Shown here: piece by piece, positions 48,401-60,400 of the stretch
Layout: each line of letters opens with the position of its first letter
How positions within the stretch are numbered: position 1 is the first letter of the stretch
From: Henricia sp. BOLD:AAB3569
Taxonomy: Eukaryota; Echinodermata; Asteroidea; Spinulosida; Echinasteridae
Assembly (NCBI GenBank): GCA_037783545.1
Contig: JBBELK010000369.1
Location: 1,116,001 to 1,180,000, forward strand
Reading direction: 5' to 3'
Length of the DNA: 64,000 nucleotides
The notes under the pieces: model-generated
Seen by the model: only the letters and a program-made list of their open reading frames with translations
The model's database searches: none
Told to the model about the DNA's origin: nothing
Translations under genes and position numbers: made by a program

Positions 48401-51400
48401 CGACGTGAGTACGAAGAAAAACACAGATTTATGACACAAAATAGGACTGTAAATACATTTTGCTTAATCAGTAGATGTCTGTGGGCATTGACAAAGTTTA
48501 TTGCGGTACTTTAGGGCAACTATTTTTGCATAGCGCCGGCTTTATTTTTCATTGTGAGTCAAACGATAACATCGTTTATAAAGCCCCGCTCGGCAACAAC
48601 ATTTGACCCGTGTTCCCAGAATTCAAAGCAAAACCCTGTGTCGTTCGTTTTGCATCTTCTGGGCCTTCCCCCGGTCTAAACCCCCTGTTACACGGTGTAA
48701 GCAACTCGAACGCCCCTATATACTATACATATGGAATTTTTCGCGTTATTTTTTTATACGCATCAAACCTTACGCACTATACGCATGACGAAAATATGTC
48801 GCACGTTTACGTCGTGTGTCTGCGGCAATTTCCGGACGAGACGAGAATAGCGGAACAATAATCTTGGCGCACATGCACAAAAGGCATTCTTTAATAAGCT
48901 TTACGTTGCGCACATTTAAACAAGAATCAATTACTGTGGTTTCTGCATGCCGGTGTTTAATTATTCAGAATTAAATGTATTTAATTTATTACTGGCGAAA
49001 CAAGTTAGCGACTGTATAATTATTCCTACATGGCACTCACGATATGAACGTTATAGACAAGATTCGATTTTGGTGTCTCTTAATTTATGTTTTAGAAATG
49101 TGGCTCAATATGTTATTTTATTAAAAACCACATGTTTATGAAACGAAAAAGTGGCATGTGGGAAAATTCATAGCAACGGCACGCGCCGTATACGAAACGG
49201 CGCTGGGTCACTGTAAGCAAAATAAATACAAGTAAAATAAAATAAAATAAGATAAACCACGACTCAAACTAACGTTAATTAGTCGTGTCAGACATCATTT
49301 TGATAAACTTAAGTCAAAATGATGTCACATTAATTTAAATTGTAATTTTTTTGCTATATAATTATATTGTCCAAGTTTAAAGCACTTTGGTTTAGGAAAG
49401 GGTTGAATAGCCTATATACACTCGACCAAAACAGTTCTGTCACCAGTAAGACATTTATAGATATTTATTATTAAATTGGATTTAATGTAGGAAAATAATA
49501 TATCAAATTTTAGCTAAACATATCCCTCAAAGGAATAGAGCTCAAGAGAGATCATGATGGCAAGCTTCACTGAACAGGAATGCAACAAAGGAGTGTGTGG
49601 TCAGAATGAAAAACACCAAAGAACAATGCAACTTGTGATTTGGGCAATTTGTGTGTAGACAATTAAGACCTTTTTAAGTGAGTTTGGATTTATCGATGTC
49701 TTGTCAAAAACATCCAAATCAAAATGGTTAAATTGTCCAATCTGAATCGTGCCATTGCATTAGGTATTGTGTAAGCAAAATACTGAACTGTAACTCCCCT
49801 TGCTTGAGTGCAATAAAGTTGACGTCGTTGTTTTTTGGGGTTTTTTTTCATTCTGACCCCACACTCCTTTGTTGCATTCCTGCAACTCCGTTGAGTTCTA
49901 TTCCTTTGAGTGATATGTTCAGCTAAAATGTGATATTATGTTCCTACATTAAATCCAATTTCATAATAAATATCTACAAATGTCTTACTGGTGACAGAAC
50001 GTTTTTGGTCGAGTGTAGTTGATCATGCAGACCTTGTGCACAAACACATGAAACTGGATGCGTGGAAATTAGTTTTCTAATAAGAAAATCTTCAATTTTT
50101 TTTATTAAATCTGCACTTATTGATGCCTGATAAGTTATTTTAAAGAAAAAAAAAGATCAACTTCTCAATTCTTACCCCCTCGGTAAAAGGAATCCCAGTG
50201 ATTTCTTCATTTCTGTTTTGAGACATGTTGGTTATATGCTTGGTATTTTCAGAGGAAAAAATGCTGAAAACCAAAAGTCCGTCATAAGTCCAGTAACAAG
50301 AAGCAAAGGATGAACACGCACAAAAGAATGCCTTTGTTGGAATTCATATGAATAGCTTGTGACTTGAATTAAGACCCTGCAGGGACTTGTGGTGGACTCG
50401 TGAAGGCTTGTGATGGACTCGACCACAGCCCTATAATACACACACTTCGCAGGCAATGTTTGTCATCCATCCCATGAGCCTTTGCGAATGCGCACAAGAT
50501 TTATTGTTGAAAACAGGAAAGAACCGCCGTTTTGTGAGCAAAGCTCTCCCCGCCCACCACCCCTCCCCCACCACCCCTCCCCCACCACCCCTCCCCCACC
50601 ACCCCTCCCCCAAACGTCTAAAATTTAAGATTACCTTGTTTACTTCAAAGCTATCCGTTTTAGTATAAAACTGATCTTTTCAAGGTAGAACATGCAACGG
50701 AGACTTTTAACAAAAGTAGCTTTTCGATAATTCAAATCTGATTAGCTAAAACATCCTTTTTAACTTAGAAACCAATTCTCTCCAAAGTACAAGTTACAAT
50801 GCTACTGTAAAAGTCTTCTAATTCAATCTATAAGGTTAGTTTCCTTTTGGTTTGAATTAATGAAATTTGCCGTTTTAAGCGACCTTTCACAGAATCTGCG
50901 CGGCCCTGGCAAAAACAGCCACCCGTACTTGCAGAATCTAGGCGGCAATTAAAGAATTTCTCTTATGAAAGGAACCAGCCAACATTTCAAAATAATTTAA
51001 AATTTGAGTTGAATGAAAATGTCTTTTTGTGGGGGCCCGTACAAAACGATAATTTTGTGCATTCTTCTCCAAAGAATAAATTGTATTCAAACAAAAAGCG
51101 AACAATGTATTCCATTCCGCTAATTCCAGCGATTCCATTGCTTTTGTACCAGCGGTCCTCATGGGCTCATTAGCCCGTATCGCCCCCGAAGATTCCGGTC
51201 CAGTCTTCCGCTCTTGCCTCATTAACTCGGCTCTGATATCTTGTTACCCGTCTATTGGCTCCATTAACTTGAATTGTTCCGTCTTTTGGCAGGAATTCCC
51301 GTTAACCCCTTGTTAACGAGAATTCCTGCCAACCAATTACGCTAACGAGCAGGTTTGGGCAATTCCAACAATTTAAAATTTCTTGTTAGAAATCGCGAAC

Positions 51401-54400
51401 CCATCCGGCTTCTTTTTTTTTTTTAATTTAAACCCCCTTTCAAGAGAACATGTAGCTAGCTATATAGTGGAAAGAAAACCACAGCTAAATATTATGAGGG
51501 GGCCTTGTTAACAAACAAATTATGAAAGCTTAGCTAGATTGAGCTAACACAGCAGAAGTAGGTTCCGAATGCTTGCATAGAATGCTGTAAAAGAGCGCTG
51601 ATGCTGTTGAGGTACGCAATTTTGGCGGGACTATACTGATGTGATGCAGACGGACTGTACTGCCTAGTGGTATATAGCCTTTATTAAGGCCTCACTGCTG
51701 GGCGGCGAGTCGAGCGCCAGAACGAGAGCGCCACCATGCGACGAGGACGGAACGAACAGCGTCAGCGTGCTGTAAATATAACTTGAGTCTGTCCAATGGA
51801 TGAAGAAGAGGAGAGCACTGTTCCTGAAAACCATTTCTTAAAACAACAGTCGGAAAAATATCTCGCAAACCTGAATTTGTAATTTGTAATTTGTAATTTG
51901 TGCATCAATTAACATTTAGAATTGACTGGGAATTGAATGGGAATCGATTCCTCCAAAAGACGGAATCGCAATTTCGATTCTCAAGTTGGAATCGATACTG
52001 CCACTAACGAGCTTAGATAATTAGCCTTTAGCGTGAATCACATAGCATCTGATGTACTGTCCTACCTCCTTTCACATGTACACTCGGTATTCAGATGACC
52101 AGACTAAAGTTTTGTTGCTTGTATAATGTTATCTGGTACACGCGGCAGGTGTAAAGTACAGAATCAATATATACCGTGTTTGTGGTAGGAGAGAATGTCA
52201 TAAAGCAAGCAGACTGTTGGTTGCTAGGCATTGGCGTGCACCACGTAGCAACAACAGCATAGTATGATGGACTTACCAAACTGTACCTCCATTTAAAGGT
52301 GAAGAATTGGGGGCATACAAGTTTAATAAACTTGTGTGCTATTTTCTCTGTGTACAGTGTGAGCCAGGCCTGGCAACCAGTGTGTTTTTCGACCAACTCT
52401 ACCGTCAACCAATCAAAACGATGATTCTGGGGGCGCCCTGTTCCCCTGCCTCCCAAATCATGTCTGGCACCGCCCACTACTGGAACCTGATCGCAGTAAG
52501 TTAATTATGCAGGCCACGCCCCTCTTTCGAATGACGTCACAGGTCAAAAACATTAATTGGCACTTTGAAGGCACTGACCTCTCTATACAGTGGCACTTGA
52601 AGTAGAGTGGCACACCCTGCCTCAGCGGCTCTTGTAGTACAGAGGCTGGTGCAGTCGGCCTTGCGACAAGAGGTGGTCATATACACGTAATTGACAGATA
52701 AAATGTTACATCACTGCACTCGACCTCAAGCAGTCCCCACAATAAAATGGGTCACTTGAGAATTGTGAAAAATGAGGTTGAAAATGGAGGTTGAAAGCAA
52801 GACAGCCGCTCGTTGCAAAAAAGTGTCCTAAATCCCAAAATGCACTGCGTAAGAGCATGAACTGAAATGTTAGCGTATTTTGTTTTCATTTAGCATTTTG
52901 ACAGACTTTTGACAGACTTTTGCGGCTGCACAACAGTACTATCGCTACAAGCTCTCTTAATGCACAAACCCAAGACCAATTAGACTTCAATAGGTAGCGA
53001 AATTCAAGTCTTTCAGACTGAATAATTGAATAGTTTAATGTTCTTTGCAGTAGAGTGCATTGCATATTAAATTAGATTTATTGTAAATTACATTTTTTTT
53101 AAGACTAAAAATTCAACTTAAGAGTTGAAAGAAATATAGGTAGGCTAATACGTATAAATCTCAAAGGATTTTTCCTTCCTTTTAGGGTAAAAAGATTACA
53201 AGTTGAATTGAAAAGATTAAAATCCACAAGATTAAATCTTCTTTCTTTTCTTTGCCGCAGATTTCTCCGTCCGCGGCTTCGCCAGGTCTGTCGAACCGGG
53301 AAAAATACCCATATTTCTACCGCACCTACATGCCGGACGCCGCGTTCAACACCGCGAGAATTCGCCTGATGCGAGAGTTCGGCTGGAAACGCGTCGCCAC
53401 TATTCATGAAAATCACGAAGTGTTTTCACTGGTAAATTAAAGTCCATTTTCGGTTTAAAAAAAAACGGAACAAAAATAAGCTGCTCAATGTTGATAGCAA
53501 TGGTAACAAACTTCACATATTAACAACTGAAGGTGGTTAAAAAAGTAGTGTGCGCACACACATTTTTACCATATAATTCACTTAATACAGAAAACACGCG
53601 TGGATTTGAAAGGTTTTCTGAAGCCATTGTCTATGTAATTGAAATATTTGCAGGCTTGTTCACCAACATTCTTCTTTAGATAATGTATGCCGTTATTTGC
53701 AAGAATCAGTAAAAACTGTAATTATAGACCTATTAATTAACCTTGAAGAGAACAGTGGATTGTGAAAACACCACTGTCGACCTCGCGAGTCACGGCCGGG
53801 TCTCTGTTGTATAATTTTACTGCGCATCTGCAGTTGCGCTGCCAACATGGCGTATAACATGAAATTTCACGTGTGGTTTTCGTGAGTAAAATGTTCCAAT
53901 TCGGCTCTGTGCATATATTTCTTTTCATCAGGCTATTGACGACCTGCTGACATCACTAAAAGCGGCCAATATCACCATTATCTCGTCGGAAAGCTTCGCC
54001 GAGGATCCGAAAAACCAGATAGAGAACCTAAAGGTAAAAATCACTGATCTAAAAACAATGGACTGCACACATAGTGACTCACTGAATAAAGCGTATGTCC
54101 GCCATCTTGCCCCAGGCATGACGATGCTCTGTTTACACTGCAAAAAATGCGGTGTTAAATTTCTAACACCAAGGTTTTTTAATTCTTTGGGTGTTACATT
54201 TGTGTCAAACGAACACCGGTGTAATAGATTAACAGCAGAAAAATTGGTGTAGAATTTGCATGGTGTTAAACTTGATAAACTGCGCATGATCACAATGCAT
54301 GACGCTTAGTATTCTAATCCCATTGGTTGATTTCGAGAAAATTATGGGATGTCGGTCACGTGTTCACTGCCAAAAAAATGTTTTGGTGTTACAAAATAAT

Positions 54401-57400
54401 GCTAAGAGAGCATGCGCGGAAATCCAGCTATTTGATTGGCTACAGGCGTTTCTGATCATTTTACCGCGTTTGAGCATACAAACCCGTAATCACCACGTTG
54501 TACTTATGGCTAGACTATCTGAATTTTTTTTCTTCTATGATATCATCATTACTCCTTACGGGGATGTGAAGAAATCATTAACAAACATGATGAAAGTAAT
54601 GGTATTTTGCCAATTTCATTACTGTTCCACCACGAACAGATCAGTGTTAAAATATTTTAACACCAAATGCTGGTGTTAATTTACACCATGGGTGTTAAAT
54701 TAAAAACCAGAGCGTGTTTTATTTTAAAGTGGTTCTCCCATTTCACACCAATTGGTGCTGTCGGCTTCTAACTCTGTAAGAATAAATCAACTGTATAGGT
54801 GTTACACAATTTAATTCCACATTCAGGTGTCAATTAACACCAAAATTCTTGCCCAAAATAAACACCAAGAAGAATACATTGACACCGGATGGAGGTGTTA
54901 AAGTTTAACACTCTTCTTGGTGTTAAAAAATATTGATTCCCCAATTGGTGTTACTTAACACCCAAATCCTTGCCCAAAATGGATACCAACGAAGAATCAA
55001 ATTTTACACCAGTGGTGTAGATTTTAACACCCCATTTTTTGCAGTGTAAAACGTTCGCTATAGAGTATACTGTGACCCATTCTGGGAAAAAGTCGCGCAG
55101 GCTAGGTCGTGTTTTTGCGACCATAAGAAGAAATCTGTGGCAAATCATGCACTTTTTCTTTTCTTGGCATATGATGAACGGAAAGAGTTGATGCGATGGT
55201 AAAAACACTGCAAAAACTGTGGTGTTAAATTAACACCAGTGGTGTTGTCTTATGTAGATACCAAGACTGGTGTTAACATTTAACACCAAGGTGTTAGTTT
55301 TAATTCCACACTTGGAATAAATGCATCATTTCTCACTTCTAAAGACTTAACAATCTTTTATAATGAGTCATAGACTTCGTGCACAGGTTAAAGGCCAGTG
55401 GATCATTTGCAATGACCCCAAAAATTAATCAACGAGTTTACAGGGGAAAAGTTCTGAAAGGAAAGATTGAATTAATAGCAACTACCCAATGAAAGGTTTT
55501 CGCTCAAAATGATATAATTTACCAGAAAATAATCCGTAAAGATGAAATTATTTAGATCGTTTGCAAACGATTTACTTATTTTTGGTTCGCATCTACGCGG
55601 TCCAAAATGCATGGGCGCTGTGTACTGCGTGTGCGTGTTCCAATTCGATGCATTTTTATGGATCGCGCGCACAGGCAGTATGTGCGCCACAGAGTGCATG
55701 ACGCAAGCCACATACTACCCGATCAACTGAGAACGAATATTTGAAACACGCCGCCAAGACCAGGAAAAAGCATATGGATTTTCATGTTTTTTTTAAACGT
55801 GGTACATTTGACAAAGCTGAAATTTCTTCGGATGAGTTTGTTGATGTCTTTCTTTTGATTTATAATGGTTTTATTCGCAGAATCGCTCAAAAACAGATCA
55901 TCTACAGGGCCTTTAAAAGAAGTGGCTGTAGTAGTATTTTCCACAAGGACAAATTTGATGGAGACGCGCATTGTGCGAGTAAATGTACAACAGGAAAGAG
56001 GCCGCCATTATTTGGTCAACCTATAGAATGTTTTAATCATCCCGTCTTTCTATAAATTAGGGGTCCACTGTTGGTGTCCCCCGTTACATTTTACATCTCG
56101 TTTTTGTAAATTCAGGACACATTCTTTAAATACTTTCCATCTCAAAGAGTGAGTACATAAAGTACAATAAATAAAAAATGGTTTAAGAGCCATTTTAATG
56201 ATTTTTGTACGAAAAATAACACGTATCAGGTGTAACGGGGGACACTAAATGTCACACTTTTGGACCCCTAATTTATAGAAAGACCCATATGCGGCCTATA
56301 TTTGTTGAAAATGTTGTCTGTAGACCATAGGTAATGTGTATAAGACATCTCAAACGCTTGCTCGGCATGCAGATTACGTAAAAATAATCTATAATCGAAC
56401 ACATTTTCCTTTGATAGCGCTATATTTAAAGGAGAGTGTTCAGAAAAATTGATTTTGTTTTAACGTAACAATCTCGGGTATATAATCATAAAATACCTCC
56501 TTAAAATAATATTCATTTGGAGAAAACAGAAAATTTGCAATCTTCAGTTTGAATGTGGAAGCAAAACGGTTGGGGTAATCACTGCACTGTTTTTATGGAA
56601 CTAGATAAATTAGTTTACGAAACATCGGTGTTTTTTTTTTGACGATATCTTTTTAAAAAATACGAGAACGCGATATTTTAGAACGGTAAATGAGAAAAAT
56701 ACAATAAATGATACGGCATCAAAATCTCAACATCCATGGGAAAAATAAGGGGTTAGAATGTGATCTGGACACGCTCCTCTAATGTGTATAAAGAAATCTC
56801 AAATGCTTGGTGGAATTTACTACAATTTGTAATTTCATGGTGTGCAAATAATCTGTAGTCGAACATTGTATGATTTGATAGCGCTAGATTTAAGGACTGT
56901 ATTTTATACTGCAATTCTAAGAATGTCCCCTAACGTACATTTCAGACAGTATATTCCTTTGTATAGTATGTATGTCATCTATTCTATGGCCGCATTATTT
57001 AAGATGAGTGGAGCGCTGGAACAATGTCTTTTCATCTCGGGCCGCGGGATGCATTTCTCCGTCGTTGCATTTTCCTACCTCCATGGTGCAAATAACTGAA
57101 TAAATAATACGCCTATACAATACGGAGGTTTGGGTGCGCGTAAAACGCAAACGTGAACGCGAAATGCTTTGAGCACTTGGTCGTTGCTTTGAGGAAACCG
57201 TAGAACCGACGAAAACAAAAATTAACTTATGTGACTTTCGTGGCAAGATAACTCTTTTGCCGTGACCAAAATTCGAACTTGGGCTCTGAGACCTCCTAAA
57301 GATATGACCACTGCTCAAGCCGTTTCGCGTTTACGTGCATCGTAGGTCCGCTTCAAACGTCGCGCTTATGCCGTGTCGAATTAAATTCAACTTGATTTTT

Positions 57401-60400
57401 AAAATTCGACACGGCACAAGCACGACGTTTGAAGCCATTTTGCTCGGCAAAATGAATTCGGCACGGCAGAAAAATTTAGCTTGACAGGGTCTGCCGTGCT
57501 AACTCAATTTAGTGCGGCACTGGCATGCACGGCTCGGCTTCAAACGTCGTGCTTCTGCCGTGTCGAATTTAATTCCAGTTCGAAGTTGGTCCGCAATTTT
57601 GTTCACAACTAGGAATGCGCATGCTCGCAGCGCGTATGTGAGTAAAGAAATAACCAACAAACAAGTGCATCAAAACAATAAAATGGCGACGTACAATGGA
57701 CAGAATGGAAAACGCACGTGCACAACGCCATGACGTGCACAATACTCGTCCGCCATGTTGGATGTATTTAAGCTCGACTGGGAGTTTGCAATTAAACAGC
57801 TAGAATCCCCCCTTCCACATTTTTTTAGTTTTTCTGTTTATCATGGAGGTGTATGTGTCTACAACACCGTCACAACTTGTTTTTCACAAAAAATCGACAG
57901 GCTTTTGCTTAAAACGTAAAGCAGTTCCGACCCTCTTCACCCAAATTCTCAAACGCTCGAGGTCATTCGGCTTGTTTATCAACAGGGTTTTGACGTCATC
58001 CTGAGAAACATACAAAACGGTCTGTGCAGTATTGAATGGAAAATACACGAAGTGAATGTTTATCATGCCTGTTTTGTCCTTGTAATTCAAAATACAAACG
58101 TGAAAAACACTTCATGTAATATGACAACAATCTACTATTACCTGTTTTGTGAAAAAACGATGAAATTGTGGCTCTCAGTGAAGCTCTTTTGAAGTAAATA
58201 CTGGTGCATTGCGACGCCGAGGATGTTTTGTCACGGCCGGGAACGAACGGCATTCACAGCGGGTCTGTATACAGCATGGTGCGGGCGTACGTACGCGTTT
58301 GAACATCGGCCGTACAAGTTATAGAATGAGCGACTCATTTTTCTCTCGCTTGGTAATAGAAAAGAAAATCTTTCTGCTCTTTGTTTTTCATAGTGTCTGG
58401 TAAAACATACAATCACGCAGCTACTGGGCATATCTCTGGCTTTTTGGACCAACAAAATTCTTCAAAAAACACCATCTAACAGAGACGGTTTTCCAAGTTT
58501 TTTGCGTGTAAACGTATGGAGCTAACAATCGTGTCGACTTCTCTTTCTCAGGATTGCGTCACGGGGTCACGCGCATATCATGAATACCTAATGAGCGTTT
58601 CAGAAATCGCGAAAATCTCATTTTCGAAAAGCGCACTTTTGCTTGCAATTTATCCACTTAAAACCGACAATTAAAAAAAAAAAAATCCACGTCGGCAAGA
58701 GGGATGTTTGGACTATCGAAAAAAGCCGAAATGCTGGATTTTCGTCAAGGGGGGATTCTAGCTGTTTAAGTTTGAAGCCACTGCCGTGCCAAGTTTAATT
58801 TAATTCGACACGGCATAAGCGTGACGTTTGAAGCGGGCCTACCTCCCTACATACGTTTACGTCATTGTGGATTTAACGTGGTAGGGAAGTTTTCAAGGCA
58901 AATACAGTAATTTGTTATAAGTACACATGGGGGCCAATTTTGTAAAGCTGTTTAGAAAAACTCCCCAATTTGTTTGCTTTATAAAAATGGGTTTTCAGTC
59001 AAAATCGTATGTGATGTATATTACATTATTGACTAATGTTCTGCTATTCTTGCTATAAACACAAGTTGATATAATTCTGACGACTATTAACCCATTTTAA
59101 AATAAAGCTAACGAATTTGTGGATTAAGCAAATCTTTCTGCTAAACAGCTTTATGAAATTGGCCCCTGTCATTTTATGTGGTTTTAAAATGTTGTAAATT
59201 CTATTCATTTTCAGAACCAAGACGCCAAAATCATCATTGGTAATATGTACGCCAGGAAAGCACGCCGCGTTCTGTGTGAGGTGGGTTCGACACTCGTATA
59301 TAATCTTTTTTTGCCGCGAGAATATTCGTGCGTTTCAACCCTTTCCGCGAAAACTGTTTTCAAACAATGATCTTATAAAATGTAAACACGTTTAGTGTCC
59401 TGATGGACAGACTAAATGTTTGTTCCTATGTGGCACAAACGGCAGGTGTGACACAGAATCAACACCGTAGGAGAGAATGACATAAATCAGCCAGACTGTT
59501 GACATACAAAATCAACGTCTCTGGTCTGGTATCTCTCCTCCTATACATAGGCCTACAAGCAGGGCATGACGGGACCCGACTACGTGTGGATGCTGATTGG
59601 TTGGTACATTGACAAATGGTGGTTAGAGAAGGATGACACGATCACGTGCTCGATGCGTGAGCTGCGATTGGCCGTAGAGGGCGTCCAGTACATATCCACA
59701 GAAAGCCTCCCACTCAGCACGTCGGACAAACCCACAGTAGCAGGAATCGTAAGCATTGTCTAGGGTTGACTTCTAGTTTCTGTGGTTTTTCTTTTTTTGG
59801 ACCGCCTAAGTTCAGATCTGTCTGTCGTGTCACACACAAAAATCTGACAGTGTGGACTGCACGTCAAACACCATCAGACACTGTCGGACACGATTATACT
59901 TGTCTGCTAAAATTCAGTTTAGACAGACAATAGCCAATCAATGGACAGTTTGATAACATGTGACCTTTGAGTGGCCACATGATTGAACAAAATAATTAAA
60001 CATCATCAGGGTGGCGTACCGTGGCCGAGTGGTTTGGGTCGTTGACTCGCAATACTCGGGTGAAAACTTGGGGTTGCGGGTTCGATACCCGGCCATGGTA
60101 CCTGTGCCTTTGAGCAAGGTAGGGATGTAAAGCCGTTGGTCCAGTGTGTTTTTTCGTGAAGAGTAAAAGGGGATTCCTCGGTGTCTCTGCATGGCTGTCG
60201 GCTGCCAATGGCGCCACCCACCTACAGTTGAAGTCAGAAGTATAAATACATGTACACCACTACCATCATCACCCAAAATGGTAAACAGGACTACCCGAAC
60301 CATTGCAAGGTGTACAAGCTATGTTTTTAAGTACTGCATGCATGTGAGGAATTCCACAAAATCACGACTTTAGTAAAGACTGTTACAAAAATGGTGTAAG

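Larger units (their letters stand above)
45471..52357 (+). other. 6.9-kb receptor intron 1
   Basis: Contents: a piggyBac-like MITE (46268), CCAAT-containing inverted motifs near 46500-46580 and 47290-47400, an R5 copy (47830-48195), a Harbinger-like element (48232), a Tc/mariner-like fold-back (49419), a tandem repeat (50552) and a hairpin (51288). No exon was recognised. Confidence 0.6.
54034..59214 (+). other. 5.2-kb receptor intron 4
   Basis: It is filled by the CACTGCAAAAA elements, R10, the nested element 57345-58839 and a CAGGGGCC-type MITE (58930-59168). Between 55870 and 57340 I see a 56050-56280 inverted pair (TATAAATTAGGGGTCCA / TGGACCCCTAATTTATA) and nothing else. Confidence 0.6.

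Noticed and set aside
50552-50612. CRISPR-like array
   Set aside because: The units are directly adjacent without spacers, which is a minisatellite; the genes are eukaryotic.
55741-56055. Plus-strand frame of 104 codons as a small gene
   Set aside because: Its start overlaps repeat R10 and its end runs into a fold-back MITE; no domain and no splice context.
57884-58253. Minus-strand frames in the nested element as host genes
   Set aside because: No recognised domain; both lie inside a TTAA-flanked insert without splice signals.
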